Origin: Lobosporangium transversale
Taxonomy: Eukaryota; Mortierellomycota; Mortierellomycetes; Mortierellales; Mortierellaceae
DNA: 64,000 bases
Reading direction: 5' to 3'
NCBI RefSeq assembly: GCF_002105155.1
Contig: NW_019029004.1
Coordinates: 62,001-126,000, forward strand
Shown in pieces: positions 10,865-23,700 of the stretch; the first letter of the stretch is position 1, and every line of letters begins with the position of its first letter. Both the position numbers and the translations under genes were made by a program. The notes beneath the pieces were generated by a model. The model did not search any database. It had not been told where the DNA came from and saw nothing but the letters and a program-made list of their open reading frames with translations.

Positions 10865-13288
10865 ATGGGAAGCAGCAGAACACCATCACGATGCCCATCA
10901 CCTCGAACTGAACCGTATGAAAAGAAAGAAAGAAAAGGGGAAGCGAAGGAAGAGTCTTCAAGCACCAATGACCCTGAAATCCTCGAACCAACCAGCCTAC
11001 AGATTTATTGTATTGTTGATGGAGAAGCTTCATGTTTTTCTGTAAAGATTCTTTCCAATAGTTCTGTCGATGAACTCAAGCAAGCAATCTATCCCAATAT
11101 TACTGTGGATCCAAGCGTTAAGCCCAAGGACCTCACCCTCTATAAAGTTTCCATCCCTGACAAAGGCAAGATCGTCGTTGAGTCAGAAATCGAGTCAAAA
11201 GAGGCTCTCACAATCGCGTCAATGGAGCTTTGGGAGATATTTAATTCTGAACTTCCAAGGAAAACGATCCATGTTTTTGTCAAGCCACCGCAGCGAGGTA
11301 TATCTTTGGCTCTTGATGGACTGATTGTTGATATTTCCAGCTGATGAAGCTTGGTTTATATCTTAAACGGCCATGTGCATGATATCACCATTTGGTTTGT
11401 GTCTTGATAACTCAACATTCTTTCTCATTATTCGCTTTTGATACTTAGCTCAGAAAAGAAAACAAGATGGAGATTCTGGTGAGTGCTTTTGGCCGAGAAT
11501 CTGGTTATTGATCATTTTAGAGTGATGTGCAATAAATCAAAAATATTGACTTTGATCACTCTATCTCTTTTATCAGAGTCACCCTCTAAAAAAGCTCGTC
11601 CAAGTATAAGTAGAGATGCTCTTATGGATGCGATTACAGAAGCGGGGCTTGTAACGAAAGGGATAGTGAATGGTAGCCCTGCCATCTCGCGTCTAAGCTC
11701 GAAAGAGAGGGTCAAGCTGCTTTCGTACATGGGGGAGAGGTTATCAGTAGATAGTATTTACTACAGCATTATTAGCGTGGCTCGCGAGCTCCGAAATTCT
11801 GGTGGTATCAAGGGTTCCAAAATATTAGCAGATTATGTGATATCCAGTCTACCAGGGATGGATCTTCCGGTGATCGATGCGCAAGATCTATATGTAAGAA
11901 AGGAATTCAAGGATCTCTACGATTTAATCACCAAACAGTTTTGCAACGCTGAGGACGATGCACGAAACCGTATTGTTGTTACAGGGACGGCTGGTATAGG
12001 GAAGTCATCCTTTCTCATATATTTTGCCATCCGACTACTTGCAACCAGTACCGAGGATGATCCACCTATTGTCATCATCCAGCAAAAAGAGGATTCAATG
12101 TGCTACGCTTTTGGTGGGTCATCTACTGTTCAAAATGGAGATATAAAGGATTTCGCCGCCTTCCTAGACCTACCTAACACTTGGTTCCTAGTCGACAGCT
12201 CACCAAAGCCGGAGCTTAGGAAGGCTCGAACTATCTTCTCAGTATCACCAAAGACGTTATTTTCCGAGTCCAACATGTATCAAGAAATTGTAAAGAGGGT
12301 GGTATGGATTTATTACATGGCACCATGGGAGCTGGATGAGTTAAGACAGTGTAGAAAAATGGTTCGGACCTTTAACATCGTCAGCGAAGAATTTATGGTG
12401 GAACTCTATGAGAAGATAGGTGGTGTGCCAAGGTATGTTCTCGAGAAACCAGCGAGCCGACTGCACTTTAATAAAAAAGATCTTGATGGAGCTAGGAGGG
12501 TAGCATACAGTCGCGTAGAAGAAGCCCTCGACAACCTCAAGGATCCATTGAAGCTGTTACAATATTTTGAACAGGCCAAAGATTCACTACAATATAGCAG
12601 CCGACTTCTTCATCGTCGTCCAATAGGAGATCACCAGCAATTTGTGTTAGAGTGGGCCTCTAATCACATTCTCGAAAAGGTGTACGAAGCAGCGGACGAC
12701 AATACTTTTGATATGATATTGGATCGATTAGTCAATGGCAAAGTTGGAGTAGATCTAGGAGCTATGCTCGAGATATGTATACGTCGCATACTACGGAGAG
12801 GCGACTGTACCTTCGTGGCCAAGAGTCTAGATGTAGAGAAAAAGCAAGATATCACCATCACCATCGATGCCAAGCCGACGGTTAAATTCTTCGAAGCTTT
12901 TGATGTTTACAAGGAATCGATGAAAGGAGAACTATGGATCCCAAAAAGCAAGACTTTTGCCTGCGTTGATATGCTAATAGCGCCGAATTATCTACTCCAG
13001 ATTACGGCAAATGTAAAGCATGGTATCAAGAGTGAATCTTGCAAAGAACTTCTTAAAAAGCTTCAAGAAAAAAAGTGGATTCGCTCAGAGAAGGACGTTG
13101 TATTTATTTTTGTTGTTCCAAAAGCTAAGGCTGAGGAATATAAGAAACAAAAATTCAAGATTGGGGCTGGTCGGGTGGATCCTAAACCGACAAAAGAACT
13201 ATCAAGTATCAAGCAATATGTCATGGGGGTAGACTTAAACGCAGAATTACAGCGAGGTAGACTTGAGGGCAGAACTAAAGCGGTATAA
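10865..13288 (+). CDS. Crinkler (CRN)-family protein, NTPase-REase type, copy 2
   Basis: Exons 10865-11297, 11449-11478 and 11577-13288 give 724 aa. Microexon, linker, NTPase and REase-like end are almost identical to copy 1 (one visible amino-acid change, V to A, just after the QIT motif). The header differs strongly between residues ~38 and ~107 (LQIYCIVDGEASCF, VDELKQAI) while the bases on both sides are the same as in copy 1, which points to replacement of the header alone. An upstream in-frame ATG at 10754 would add 37 residues with a hydrophobic core. The exon 3 sequence lies outside the error-rich patch of this unit and is intact. Confidence 0.85.
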
Positions 13289-13334
13289 AATAATAATTTG
13301 AGAATAGTACATCAAACTGCTTCCATAATAATTA

Positions 13335-13388
13335 TAACGAGCCGGAGACCGTGGCTTCGCCGCGGCCGGCTCTTGCCTTGCCTCGTTA
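13335..13388. repeat. GC-rich palindrome at unit 2/3 junction
   Basis: Identical to the palindrome at 6635-6688. It is missing at the right end of copy 3, where the array stops after ATAATTATAA at 20020. Confidence 0.85.
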
Positions 13389-13614
13389 GAAATTTCATGA
13401 GGGCAAAATAAAGTGAAAATAAAAATCGTAGTCAAATACAACCAATTGTATCTTTGCATAACTTTTTTATTGATTGGGTCTTTTTTACGAATCGCGCGAT
13501 AAAATACAATAAAGCAAAATCAGTTAAGACTATATACATGTACAGTAGTAAAATAAACAAAAAATAAAACACAAAATAAGGCAGAATATTTGGAAGATAC
13601 GGTTGTAAATGAGA

Positions 13615-14950
13615 GGATGCTTATTTACAAAGCACCCTTGTAGACAATGTCCCGCATGTATAGCCCAGGTCTGAGATTAAGTTCAATTGCACCCACAACA
13701 CCGATATATGGATCCGTCTTCAGCTTAGATTGGTTCTCGCTGATGAATTGAAGCTGATCCACCTCAAGCCTACTGTATTGATCGGTAGCGTACTAATAAG
13801 TCAAGCATGTATTCATCCTGATGAAAAATCGCTGGTCTGTTGAGCTCAAAGGACGAATCTGCAGCCTGTACGTGTAAAACTCCTCCAGCTTGGCGTATTC
13901 TCGACTTTTCCTAGCTCGGCCATCGCCCTCACCTACATCCACCTCTAGCTGGCCGTTTTCGCTACCGTCATAGCTGTCACCATGAGGCCCTGCAGAGGTT
14001 TGACCTAGGCCATTTTTTATATTTTTTATATGTCCAGTCCTCGCCTTTTGGATGCAAGAGGTTATTATGGAGACTCTCGTGAGCTGGATGAACCTCACTG
14101 GTTTTTTTCAAACCACTGGCTCTGCTTTCAATTATGATGCCTTGCTGAGAAACCTTACTACTGGCGCCAGCCATCAATAGCACGATTCCAGTTGATGAGA
14201 GGGCCTGTACTGCATTCGCCTTTGCCCTCTCCCCTCATGCTGAGGCCCAGCACGGATGACGACCTTCAGCCGCATGATATCCTCGTGCGCACATTCTCTG
14301 ACGTCTTTGAGCGTATGGGCTATCGGGTAGTGTAGTTCAAGGAGCTGCTGTGGTTACTGCAACAGGCCTTCATCAAGGAATCCCCGAAATGGTTATTACG
14401 GAGTCTTGCTTGCTGAGCAGGGTCATGAATGTGAGCGTGAGCCTGCAGGAACAGAGAGGCAGCGCCTTCAGTTGGCGTCATAGGATCAATCAGAGTACCA
14501 ACCCTTCCAATGATACGAAGCGTGTACACTCCATATAGGTTGTTCGCAAGGTCTTTATCAAGGTTCACTTCCATGGACGTGAACGAAAGAGCGCAGTTAT
14601 ATGCTTATATGTGTTAACGGAATAACTTACCTTGCGGCTCTGCCCATCAAGAAGTTAAACCAAGGCTAAGTGGAGGAATATCCACTTGACCTCTCCCACA
14701 GCATAAAGGAAATTCTGGCCGGCTTTTACTACTGCGTTGCACACACATTCTTCAATAAACATGAAGGCACCGCAATAATGGCAACTGACCGGTACCTATA
14801 TTGCATAATATTGGAACCCGAAACGAAATCTTGCTGAAACCTTTTTCTAGCGGGTGGTAGAAAGTTGTCTTCGGCAAAGGAATTATCTTCGGTAGAAGGA
14901 GCATCCTCAACAGAAGGATCACCTTTACGCTCGTGTATTCTGAAGGTCAG
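13615..14950 (-). pseudogene. Helitron replicase N-terminal remnant, copy 3
   Basis: Third copy of the relic. The GVYTLRI block lies at 14320-14574, and the SEVHPAHESLHNN block (13977-14183) and EFYTYRLQIR block (13793-14098) lie in different frames. It shares with copy 2 the 13-base deletion before the CHYCGA finger (near 14789). It has few of the single-base insertions seen in copy 2, so it is the better template for judging which lesions are real. Confidence 0.72.
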
Positions 14951-15567
14951 TGGTAAATGGTAAATGGTAATTGTGTAAGATTAAGTACACGCAATGTATA
15001 ATACAGTATAATAAGCCAATAAAAAACCGAACAAAAAGTAGCACACCCTTGTCTTTGCACGGGTCTTTCATTTTCATCTCCACCATCTTCAAAACAATAC
15101 TTCGTGTGCACACAGGCCTAGCGCCATTTTGCACTGAGTTACTAACAACGCTATTAAAGCAAGCAGTAAACAGGAAAAAACTAAGGATTAATAGTCTATT
15201 GCTGAGACGAAAAAATCAAACCGTTGTAAATCAAACTCACCCTTTATTACTTGAGCATGGTCTACATCTACTCCTAGGCAACTGCAGATACTGCATTTAT
15301 ACACTGTAGGAGCTGGTTGACGGTGCTCGCCCTGCAGGTAAGTAATAATGATGGAGGGTTAAAAAAAGAATGACAAAATCTAATGAATATAAAATAGGAA
15401 CCTTTGCCTTCGAATTGACCCAACATTCTACACATCGTTGCTGGCAGCGTTATTCAAGTTATAGAAGGTATATAAGCTTAAGCTCAGCATGCACCAACCA
15501 CTACCATGTCAAAAATAAAATAAAATAAAATAAAAAAAAAGTTTTCTACGATTGTTAAATACCGAAA

Positions 15568-15862
15568 TCACTCATTCTTCATTATTTGGGTATGAGCTGC
15601 GCACATGGCCTGGACGACTGCACCCACATACAGACGTGGAATGGAAGGGGGAGCGAGGCGATTGGGGAAAATCGTTCTGTCTTTATCAGTTGGGAAAATA
15701 TTATTAATGTTTATATATTCCAAAAACATAAAAACAAAAAGATAAGAAGGCCTTACCACATTCCTTACATTCTGAGGGCATAGTCTCTTGCCATGTCTGT
15801 CGCTGCTGCACAGGCTACATGCCATGAGGCGTAGCATTGAGAGGGATCTTTAACTAATATAG
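15568..15862 (-). pseudogene. Conserved - strand exon pair of unknown origin, copy 3
   Basis: Identical in sequence to the copy 2 pair at 8879-9167. Further along the - strand (about 15240-15333) there is another splice-bounded stretch with a CSICSC cysteine cluster. The pieces could all belong to one decayed multi-exon gene, but no continuous product can be built with confidence. Confidence 0.25.
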
Positions 15863-17203
15863 ATAATAAAATCCAAAAATAAAATAAAATAAAAATAAAT
15901 GTAATAGTGGCAAAAGTAGAGAACAGTGGATAAACGTGAATTATATAGATGTAGTCCCTTCGGAAATAAACCGATATTCTCCTCACCTAATGCAATAACA
16001 AAAATAAAGTTAAGCATTTTAGCATGGCGGGTATGCAAGCGAAAATGCTAGAATTTAACTGTTACACTAGATTGTTCCTCGCAGAAGAACTACGTAATGT
16101 AAATTATCATTCCCATAGTTTTAGATAGGCTTTCTAGCATTACTTTTGTAGTGTAGGAGGTACTCTTTTATGATCATTACTTGGCTATTTAGCTACCTCT
16201 ATTATAGACAATGCATCAGTATGGTACGTAGGTCCCTTGTCCTCTTTTTGTGAGGGAGATTGTGGGATTGAAAGAGAGCGAACAGTTGTTCATGTGGAGG
16301 TATGCGGGACGGCTGCTGGAGATCAACTCGGTGGAGTGAGTGCCGTTAGACCAAGGACTTGAGCCTGGCTATCCTTAGAATAGGACAAACACATCCTTGC
16401 TGCAAGAGCAACCTACGTCAAGCAAGCACTACATCGAAGTTCGGCTGCAGTCTTAAACCTTTCTACCTCATTTTTCCTTTCTTCCCCTTTTTCCATCTCC
16501 TATTCAAGCAATGCAAGCAGGGCAGAGCCGATTGGCCTATAAGCCCAGTCATATTCCTTCACCTGTTCTCCTCCTTGTAAGCTCTCTTCAAACCTCCGTC
16601 TCACCGGACTTGCCATGCTTTGATGACCCATTTGGCAGGTGGCGAAGGTCTGACAGATGAATGTATGGAACATATCTTTTTTTTTTCTTTTCAAATGAAG
16701 AGTGAAAGATATGTGAAGGTAAAGTGTGTGAAAGCAAGGAATGTGATAGAAGAAGGTGTAGAGTGGTAAAGTACGCTAAGAGTTCAGGCCCATAATATGT
16801 ATATACTCTCGCATCGTATATTGTTGACATTGTGTGAATGGTATACCGTACTCAGAGTAGAGGTCAAATTTTTTTGAGCAAAAATTTTTTGGTGTCGACA
16901 TTTGCAATGAAGAGAGCACTACCCTTTATTTTCTCTTTTCATTTACAAATAAGATACCTCTTTATTTCCACCCAGGGAGCCATATTGGGGCCAAAGCCAC
17001 TCTCTGTAGCAGTCACTTTGCCTTCATGGCAGTCACATTTCGGCACGTGCAGACACCCTTTCGTTCCAATATGTAGGATGTTACGTCACACTTGGGGGCC
17101 AATTTAATCTTTAATCGCATGGCGTCTTGTGGAACAAGAAAAAAAATTTTCTCACACACACACACAGCATAGCCCAACCTTGAAATAAAGGAACAAATTT
17201 ATC

Positions 17204-17444
17204 AATTGTCGCTCCTTTCTTTAACTTGCTTCACTTCATTTTTGCACTCTCCTCTTCCTTTTCTTCCTTTATCCTCTTTTCACTTTTTTCTTATTTCACC
17301 CCAATTTTGCTCCCATCAATTTTGCTCTTTTATTTATTCCAAGCCTTCATTCATTGCCTTTCCTTTCCTTTCCTTTCCTTTCCTTTCCTTTTTTTTTTTT
17401 TCTTTTTTTCTTTTCCTCCCTCAACTTCATCTCTAGACAATTTT
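17204..17444 (+). promoter_or_regulatory. Pyrimidine-rich tract upstream of CRN copy 3
   Basis: Identical to the tract upstream of copy 2, including the TTTCC microsatellite. The gene's start codon follows at 17554. Confidence 0.35.
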
Positions 17445-17553
17445 GAACCATCCTGCTACTGAATTATCATCCTTTAGCATTTTTATCAACCTTTCCCTAT
17501 TTTCTGTCCTCCGCCTATTTACGCCCTTGTTTTTAAACAGGTTTGAAAACACA

Positions 17554-19971
17554 ATGGGAAGCAGCAGAACACCATCACGATGCCCATCACCTCGAACTGA
17601 ACCGTATGAAAAGAAAGAAAGAAAAGGGGAAGCGAAGGAAGAGTCTTCAAGCACCAATGACCCTAAAATCCTCGAGCCAACCGAGCTAAAGATTTTTTGT
17701 ATTGTTGATGGAGAAGCTTCATGTTTTCCTGTAAATATTCCTTCTGATCGTTCAGTCGGCGAACTCAAGCAAGCCATCAAAGCAAAGAATACCAATGCAT
17801 TTAAGGACATCGACGCTTACCAGCTCACCCTCTACAAGGTCTCCATCCCTGACAAAGGCGAGGCTATCTTTGAGTCAGAAATCGAGTCAAAAGAGGCTCT
17901 CACAATCGCGTCAATGGAGCTTTGGGAGATATTTAATTCTGAACTTCCAAGGAAAACTATCCATGTTTTTGTCAAGCCACCGCAGCGAGGTATGTATTAG
18001 CTCTTGACGGACTGATAGTTATATTTTCAATTGATGAAGCTTGTTTGCTTATTTTCATGCCCAACACCATGTGATATCACGCCTTTTTTATGTTTGTTTC
18101 GTTGTAATACAGCTGTTTTATTTGTTATTGAGATGGATCTCACGTCAGGTTTTTACTTGGGGTATTGATGTGTTTGAGAAAACATAGAGATGCAACACTA
18201 ACATAGTCTTGATACTTTTCGATTTAATAAAACAGGTCAAAAGAGGGGTCGCGACAATTTTGAAGTCGACGAGGGCGACGAAACTTCCTCCAAAAGACCC
18301 AAAGTTGAAGAGGACAACTTAATCAAGGCAATTCGAGCAGCAGGACTTTCCGAAAAAGCCATAGTAGATGGGCGTGCCAACCTTCCTCGTCTTACAAGTA
18401 AAGAGTTGGTTTCGGTGCTTGAGAACATTGGAAGCAGAACATCAGAGGCCAACATCTTCCAAGCAATATCCCGAACAGCTTCCAGGCTAAAACGTTCATC
18501 TTTTGGAAAAGCAGATTATGTGATATCCAGTCCACCAGGGACAAGGCTTCCGGTGATCGATGCGCAAGATCTATATGTAAGAAAGGAATTCAAGGATCTC
18601 TACGATTTAATCACCAAACAGTTTTGCAACGCTGAGGACGATGCACGAAACCGTATTGTTGTTACAGGGACGGCTGGTATAGGGAAGTCATCCTTTCTCA
18701 TATATTTTGCCATCCGACTACTTGCAACCAGTACTGAGGATGATCCACCTATTGTCATCATCCAGCGAAAAGAAGATTCAATGTGCTACGCTTTTGGTGG
18801 GTCATCTACTGTTCAAAATGGAGATATAAAGGATTTCGCCGCCTTCCTAGAGCTACCTAACACTTGGTTCCTAGTCGACAGCTCACCAAAGCCGGAGCTT
18901 ATGGAGGCTCGAACTATCTTCTCAGTATCACCAAAGACGTTATTTTCCGAGTCCAACATGTATCAAGAAATTGTAAAGAGGGTGGTATGGATTTATTACA
19001 TGGCACCATGGGAGCTGGATGAGTTAAGACAGTGTAGAAAAATGGTTCGGACCTTTAACATCGTCAGCGAAGAATTTATGGTGGAACTCTATGAGAAGAT
19101 AGGTGGTGTGCCAAGGTATGTTCTCGAGAAACCAGCGAGCCGACTGCACTTTAATAAAAAAGATCTTGATGGAGCTAGGAGGGTAGCATACAGTCGCGTA
19201 GAAGAAGCCCTCGACAACCTCAAGGATCCATTGAAGCTGTTACAATATTTTGAACAGGCCAAAGATTCACTACAATATAGCAGCCGACTTCTTCATCGTC
19301 GTCCAATAGGAGATCACCAGCAATTTGTGTTAGAGTGGGCCTCTAATCACATTCTCGAAAAGGTGTACGAAGCAGCGGACGACAATACTTTTGATATGAT
19401 ATTGGATCGATTAGTCAATGGCAAAGTTGGAGTAGATCTAGGAGCTATGCTCGAGATATGTATACGTCGCATACTACGGAGAGGCGACTGTACCTTCGTG
19501 GCCAAGAGTCTAGATGTAGAGAAAAAGCAAGATATCACCATCACCATCGATGCCAAGCCGACGGTTAAATTCTTCGAAGCTTTTGATGTTTACAAGGAAT
19601 CGATGAAAGGAGAACTATGGATCCCAAAAAGCAAGACTTTTGCCTGCGTTGATATGCTAATAGCGCCGAATTATCTACTCCAGATTACGGCAAATGTAAA
19701 GCATGGTATCAAGAGTGAATCTTGCAAAGAACTTCTTAAAAAGCTTCAAGAAAAAAAGTGGATTCGCTCAGAGAAGGACGTTGTATTTATTTTTGTTGTT
19801 CCAAAAGCTAAGGCTGAGGAATATAAGAAACAAAAATTCAAGATTGGGGCTGGTCGGGTGGATCCTAAACCGACAAAAGAACTATCAAGTATCAAGCAAT
19901 ATGTCATGGGGGTAGACTTAAACGCAGAATTACAGCGAGGTAGACTTGAGGGCAGAACTAAAGCGGTATAA
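17554..19971 (+). CDS. Crinkler (CRN)-family protein, NTPase-REase type, copy 3
   Basis: Two exons, 17554-17989 and 18236-19971, give 723 aa. The header is nearly identical to copy 1. Intron 1 and the linker (to ~18510) come from a diverged paralogue: the second intron and microexon are absent, yet a bipartite NLS is kept (KRGR at ~148-151, KRPKVEE at ~165-171). The NTPase (GTAGIGKS) and REase-like D...QIT...H end match the other copies; from about 18905 onward the sequence is identical to copy 2. An upstream in-frame ATG at 17443 would add 37 residues. Exact splice sites are predicted from consensus and frame. Confidence 0.85.
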
Positions 19972-20020
19972 AATAATAATTTGAGAATAGTACATCAAAC
20001 TGCTTCCATAATAATTATAA

Positions 20021-20793
20021 TGTAGAATGACAATATATTCAATAAATAGAAGAATAGAGGCTGGAAGTAACACTGTAATATTGGGTACCAGAATAGCTTA
20101 AGATGTCTTTGTGACTTGGTAAAAGGAATATTTCCAAGCAACTCTCGAGGCTGAACAGCTTATACTTCATCAGGTTACCAAAATCTCTGTCTGGATATTT
20201 CCTTACCATCCTGTGCTTTTACAGAGACTCTGCACACCAATTTCACCACTCTGGTGATTTTACTGCTACCACTAGATTTGCCCGAGAGAAATATTTATCT
20301 GGTGGGTAGACTCGCAAATGCATTCTATAAAAGAAAATAAAAGAAAAAAAAAATATTGGGAAGTCTACCCACCGCTATGCGCATAATACAGGCCTGCCAA
20401 AAATGAGAAGGTTTTAGACATCAGTGATGTTTGCCAGCTCGCTCTTTGAGTAGTTCTGAATCTCTCTGGTAACGTGGTTACCGATAGAATGACTACATGG
20501 CGATTATGGTTACTGGGTGTCCATATGTCAAATAGTTTACATCCCTGACAGCTACAGACATGTACACAATCAAATCACGCCGTTGATCCATTTCGCATAG
20601 TGATTCTAACCGCAACGTGTTTTATGATACAGTTTAAGTAAGCTGTGAGAATCACTGCTTGTACGGCAAAGTCCTTGAGTCCTAAATAGGTATCCATTCT
20701 GGTTAGGCGTAAGTCAATTACAGATTTTCAAAAAATAAAGTTCCTGGTTCCAGGAATTTGACTTTCATTTCATTCTTTCAATGAGTGCTAGCT
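20021..20793. other. Intergenic, array right flank
   Basis: Unique sequence between the last CRN unit and the Mph1-like gene. No coding region is supported. Two short inverted repeats are visible: GTGGGTAGACT with its inverse about 60 bases later (20299/20361), and AGTGATTCT with AGAATCACT (20600/20650). They could form small stem-loops or be traces of an old element. Confidence 0.5.
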
Positions 20794-23700
20794 TTAAGTT
20801 ATCGTCGTCGCATGACTTCTTGATTGTGGTCGATACCATTGGCCAGGTGGCGGTACCGGTGGCAGATCAAGCAGCTTCACAGATCCGGCGCTATCTTTCG
20901 GAGGCCCAAAACCCCTAGTGTGCTTGCTCTCATCCCTGTTCTTTTCATTCTTCGAGTCTGCTTTGAACCATAGCAAATTTGGATTCAATTGTTCTGAAAA
21001 ATCGAATTTACTTCGAGCCTTTGGAGGCTGATCCCTTGACCATGTTTCTACACCCACCTTGAGTAGTGGTATCTTGGTTGAGCGACCTGGCCTCTCTTCA
21101 ATATCAGGCGTCATGTCAGGGACATAGCCATCATGATCATCATCGAAGTAGTTAGGATATTCATGTCTGTTTACATCCTTATCGATGTCGCGATTATAGT
21201 TGACAAATACAGCGTCTAGGCCTCCCATAATCTCCTTGTCAATGTCGTCATCTGATAATGAACGAGGGTAAGAGTGGGCTGAATCTTTAGGAGCAGAGGG
21301 AAAGGGGCTTGGCAATGGTTGGTATGAGGCTGTAGTTGTTCTCCATTTTTCGTTCTTGTTGGACACAGCTGAGTTACTTTTCATTGACAGTCGAGGCGGT
21401 TTGTTGCGGTTGGCCCCAACTGGAGAGTTACCCAAACTGTTAAAGTCCCTGTCACGACCACTATATACCTCATTATCGCCATCATCATCGTCCTCACTAT
21501 CACTAATCAAGAGTCTACGTCTGTGGCCAGTATTTTGACCGCTAATACTTTGGCGGCCTTGGGCATGGAGATGCTCAATATCCTCATCGTCGACTGTGGA
21601 TGACATGTAAAGATGACTCTTTGATAACTGGTTTCTCATGTCATCTCCCTTTGTAGCCTTTGATGACATCTTCCCTCTAAACCGAGAGACTACGTCCGGT
21701 ATTGAATCACTGGCTCCAAGTCCAGACGGACCCCATCGATCAATAAGTGCTTGCATTCGTCTTGAATACGGGTCTACATCATCTTCCCCGGTAGGAAGGC
21801 CCACCATGGCGGCTGATAGGGATTGTCCAACCCTCGCTTTCGCAATTCGTTTAGCAGATTCTACGAAATCAATCGTGCGACTAGAATGTCCAATTTTGTA
21901 CGTACGGTCTAACGTTGTTGCTGCTTTTTTCATCTCACCCCTCAAAAGACTAGTGCAGGCGCTTTTAAATGTAATTTTTCGGATTTCGCGCTTCGGTATC
22001 CGGTATGTTTGTTGAAACCGAGCTGTCTCTTGTGAATCCAAAAATGCGCTCTGAAGTTTAGGGCCGCTTATTTGAACTGAGTTATCCTCTCCTAGTTTTC
22101 TGCGCTTTCGAACCGTAGTAGGCGTGACATAGGCTGGAACATTGATGTGAACTAAATCGCATGTCGGAGGTGGACCTTGTGGTAATATTCTGGGTGAAGA
22201 AGAATAGTACTGAATGGTAGTTCCTTGTGAGATGGCGCGTTGTACAGTTTTATATGAAGTTTGGGACCTGCGGTACTTTTGCTCCTCCTGTCCTTCAGCG
22301 AGTAAGAGGCAGATCTTACCCTTGCGTTTCCTTCCTGTACGACCCATTCTTTGTAACTAAAATAAATAAATAAATAAATAATATTCAGGGAATAAGTAGC
22401 GGACGACAAATAATAATATTAATAATAAAAAATAACATTCTCCATAAGCCAAAAAAGTGCAGACTTTAGAGCTTACCATGCGGATGGGAGATGAATGACT
22501 ATCATAACAGACAATAAGGTCTACGTCTCCGATATCTAATCCTTCTTCTCCAATCGAGGTTGCAACAAGAACATTATGGTTGCCTTTTTGAAAATCAGCA
22601 ACAACCTAAATGAGAAAAGTGAATGAGCTTTATACATTGGTCTATGGATGCACTCCAAATTGGAAAAAAAAAAAAAAGAGACCCACTAACCTTTTGCTGT
22701 TCTTTTTGTGAAATACCCTTCTTGCCTTTAGCTGTCGCTTGCCCAATGAAGCTCTGGACCTTAATGAGTGGGCGATGATGCTCCAAAACGCGACTGATCT
22801 CTTCTACAGACTCACGATAGTTCGCAAATATCATAACTCTGGTCTGAGGAAGAGGGCCGTCCTCACTGACACCGGTGCTAGATGACGCTGCTGATTCCGC
22901 TCTGGCCTGTATGAGTATATCCTGCTCATCCTGATGATCAATAAAATGTTGTACGACTATCCCAACCAACCTTTCCAACTTTGGATGGCTCACAAAGCTT
23001 GATTGTTTCATCTTGATACGGATACTGTCCATCATTCGAATAAAGTCGGGGATTTCCATCATGGCTTTTCGAGCAAGCGAAGGTCTATTGTCGTCGTCGT
23101 TGTAATCGATATCATATTCACCTCGTCTTTTCTTTGATCCTGAAACGTTTTTATTTGTAGCGTTATGGTTGCTGCTATTGGTAAATGGGTCCATGTTGAC
23201 AAAGAAGGGCTTAATGCCATGAATGGTGAGCAATTCATAAGCATGTACCAAGCCCATGCATATTCCAACTTGTTTTTGAACATAGGCTTTTCGTGCATTG
23301 TTCCCTGGATTGTTCATCACAAACGCGTCTCTCCCTTGAAGGAGCACGAAGCGTGTCAATTGGCTGGGATCCGCAGTTCGAATGACGTTTTGCTTGACAA
23401 GACTGTCCAAGAATGGTCTCATCATCCTGAAAAACTTATCCCTAATCTCTCCAACTTCTTTACCACACGGAACAATCATCTCTTGGACAGAACGTTTGAA
23501 TACGTACTGCTGCAAGTCCATCGAGTCCTCTGTTCGTAACTCGATTTTTGCGATTTTTAGGTTTCTGACGACTGTTTGTACCGTTTTGATATCACTTCCA
23601 GGGGTTGCAGTCAGCGCCAGGATGCGTACATCTCTATTCAAAGGCTCCAGCTGCCGAATCACCTCTGAATAAGCATAACGGCCTGTGGCGCGATGAGCTT

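Larger units (their letters stand above)
6688..13387 (+). repeat. CRN/Helitron tandem unit, copy 2
   Basis: Second head-to-tail copy, bounded on both sides by the 54-bp GC palindrome. From about 8700 to 10860 it is essentially identical to copy 3. Between about 7000 and 8690 it differs from copies 1 and 3 almost only by extra single bases in short runs, a pattern more typical of uncorrected sequencing error than of evolution. Its CRN gene carries a divergent header block (about 10975-11183). Confidence 0.95.
13388..20020 (+). repeat. CRN/Helitron tandem unit, copy 3 (array right edge)
   Basis: Third copy. Similarity to the other units stops at 20020, immediately before the point where units 1 and 2 continue into the GC palindrome. 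The segment from the start of intron 1 to about 18510 is a diverged paralogous sequence (different intron, linker and no second intron). Scattered substitutions continue to about 18905, after which the copy is again identical to copy 2. Confidence 0.95.

Noticed and set aside
18406..18408. A CRN copy 3 start at this codon
   Set aside because: It is TTG, and the frame upstream is continuous with the NLS-containing exon starting at 18236.
1..20020. Canonical Helitron ends (5' TC, 3' CTRR) for the tandem unit
   Set aside because: The hairpin is present, but neither terminus has the expected bases, so the unit is not annotated as a defined Helitron.
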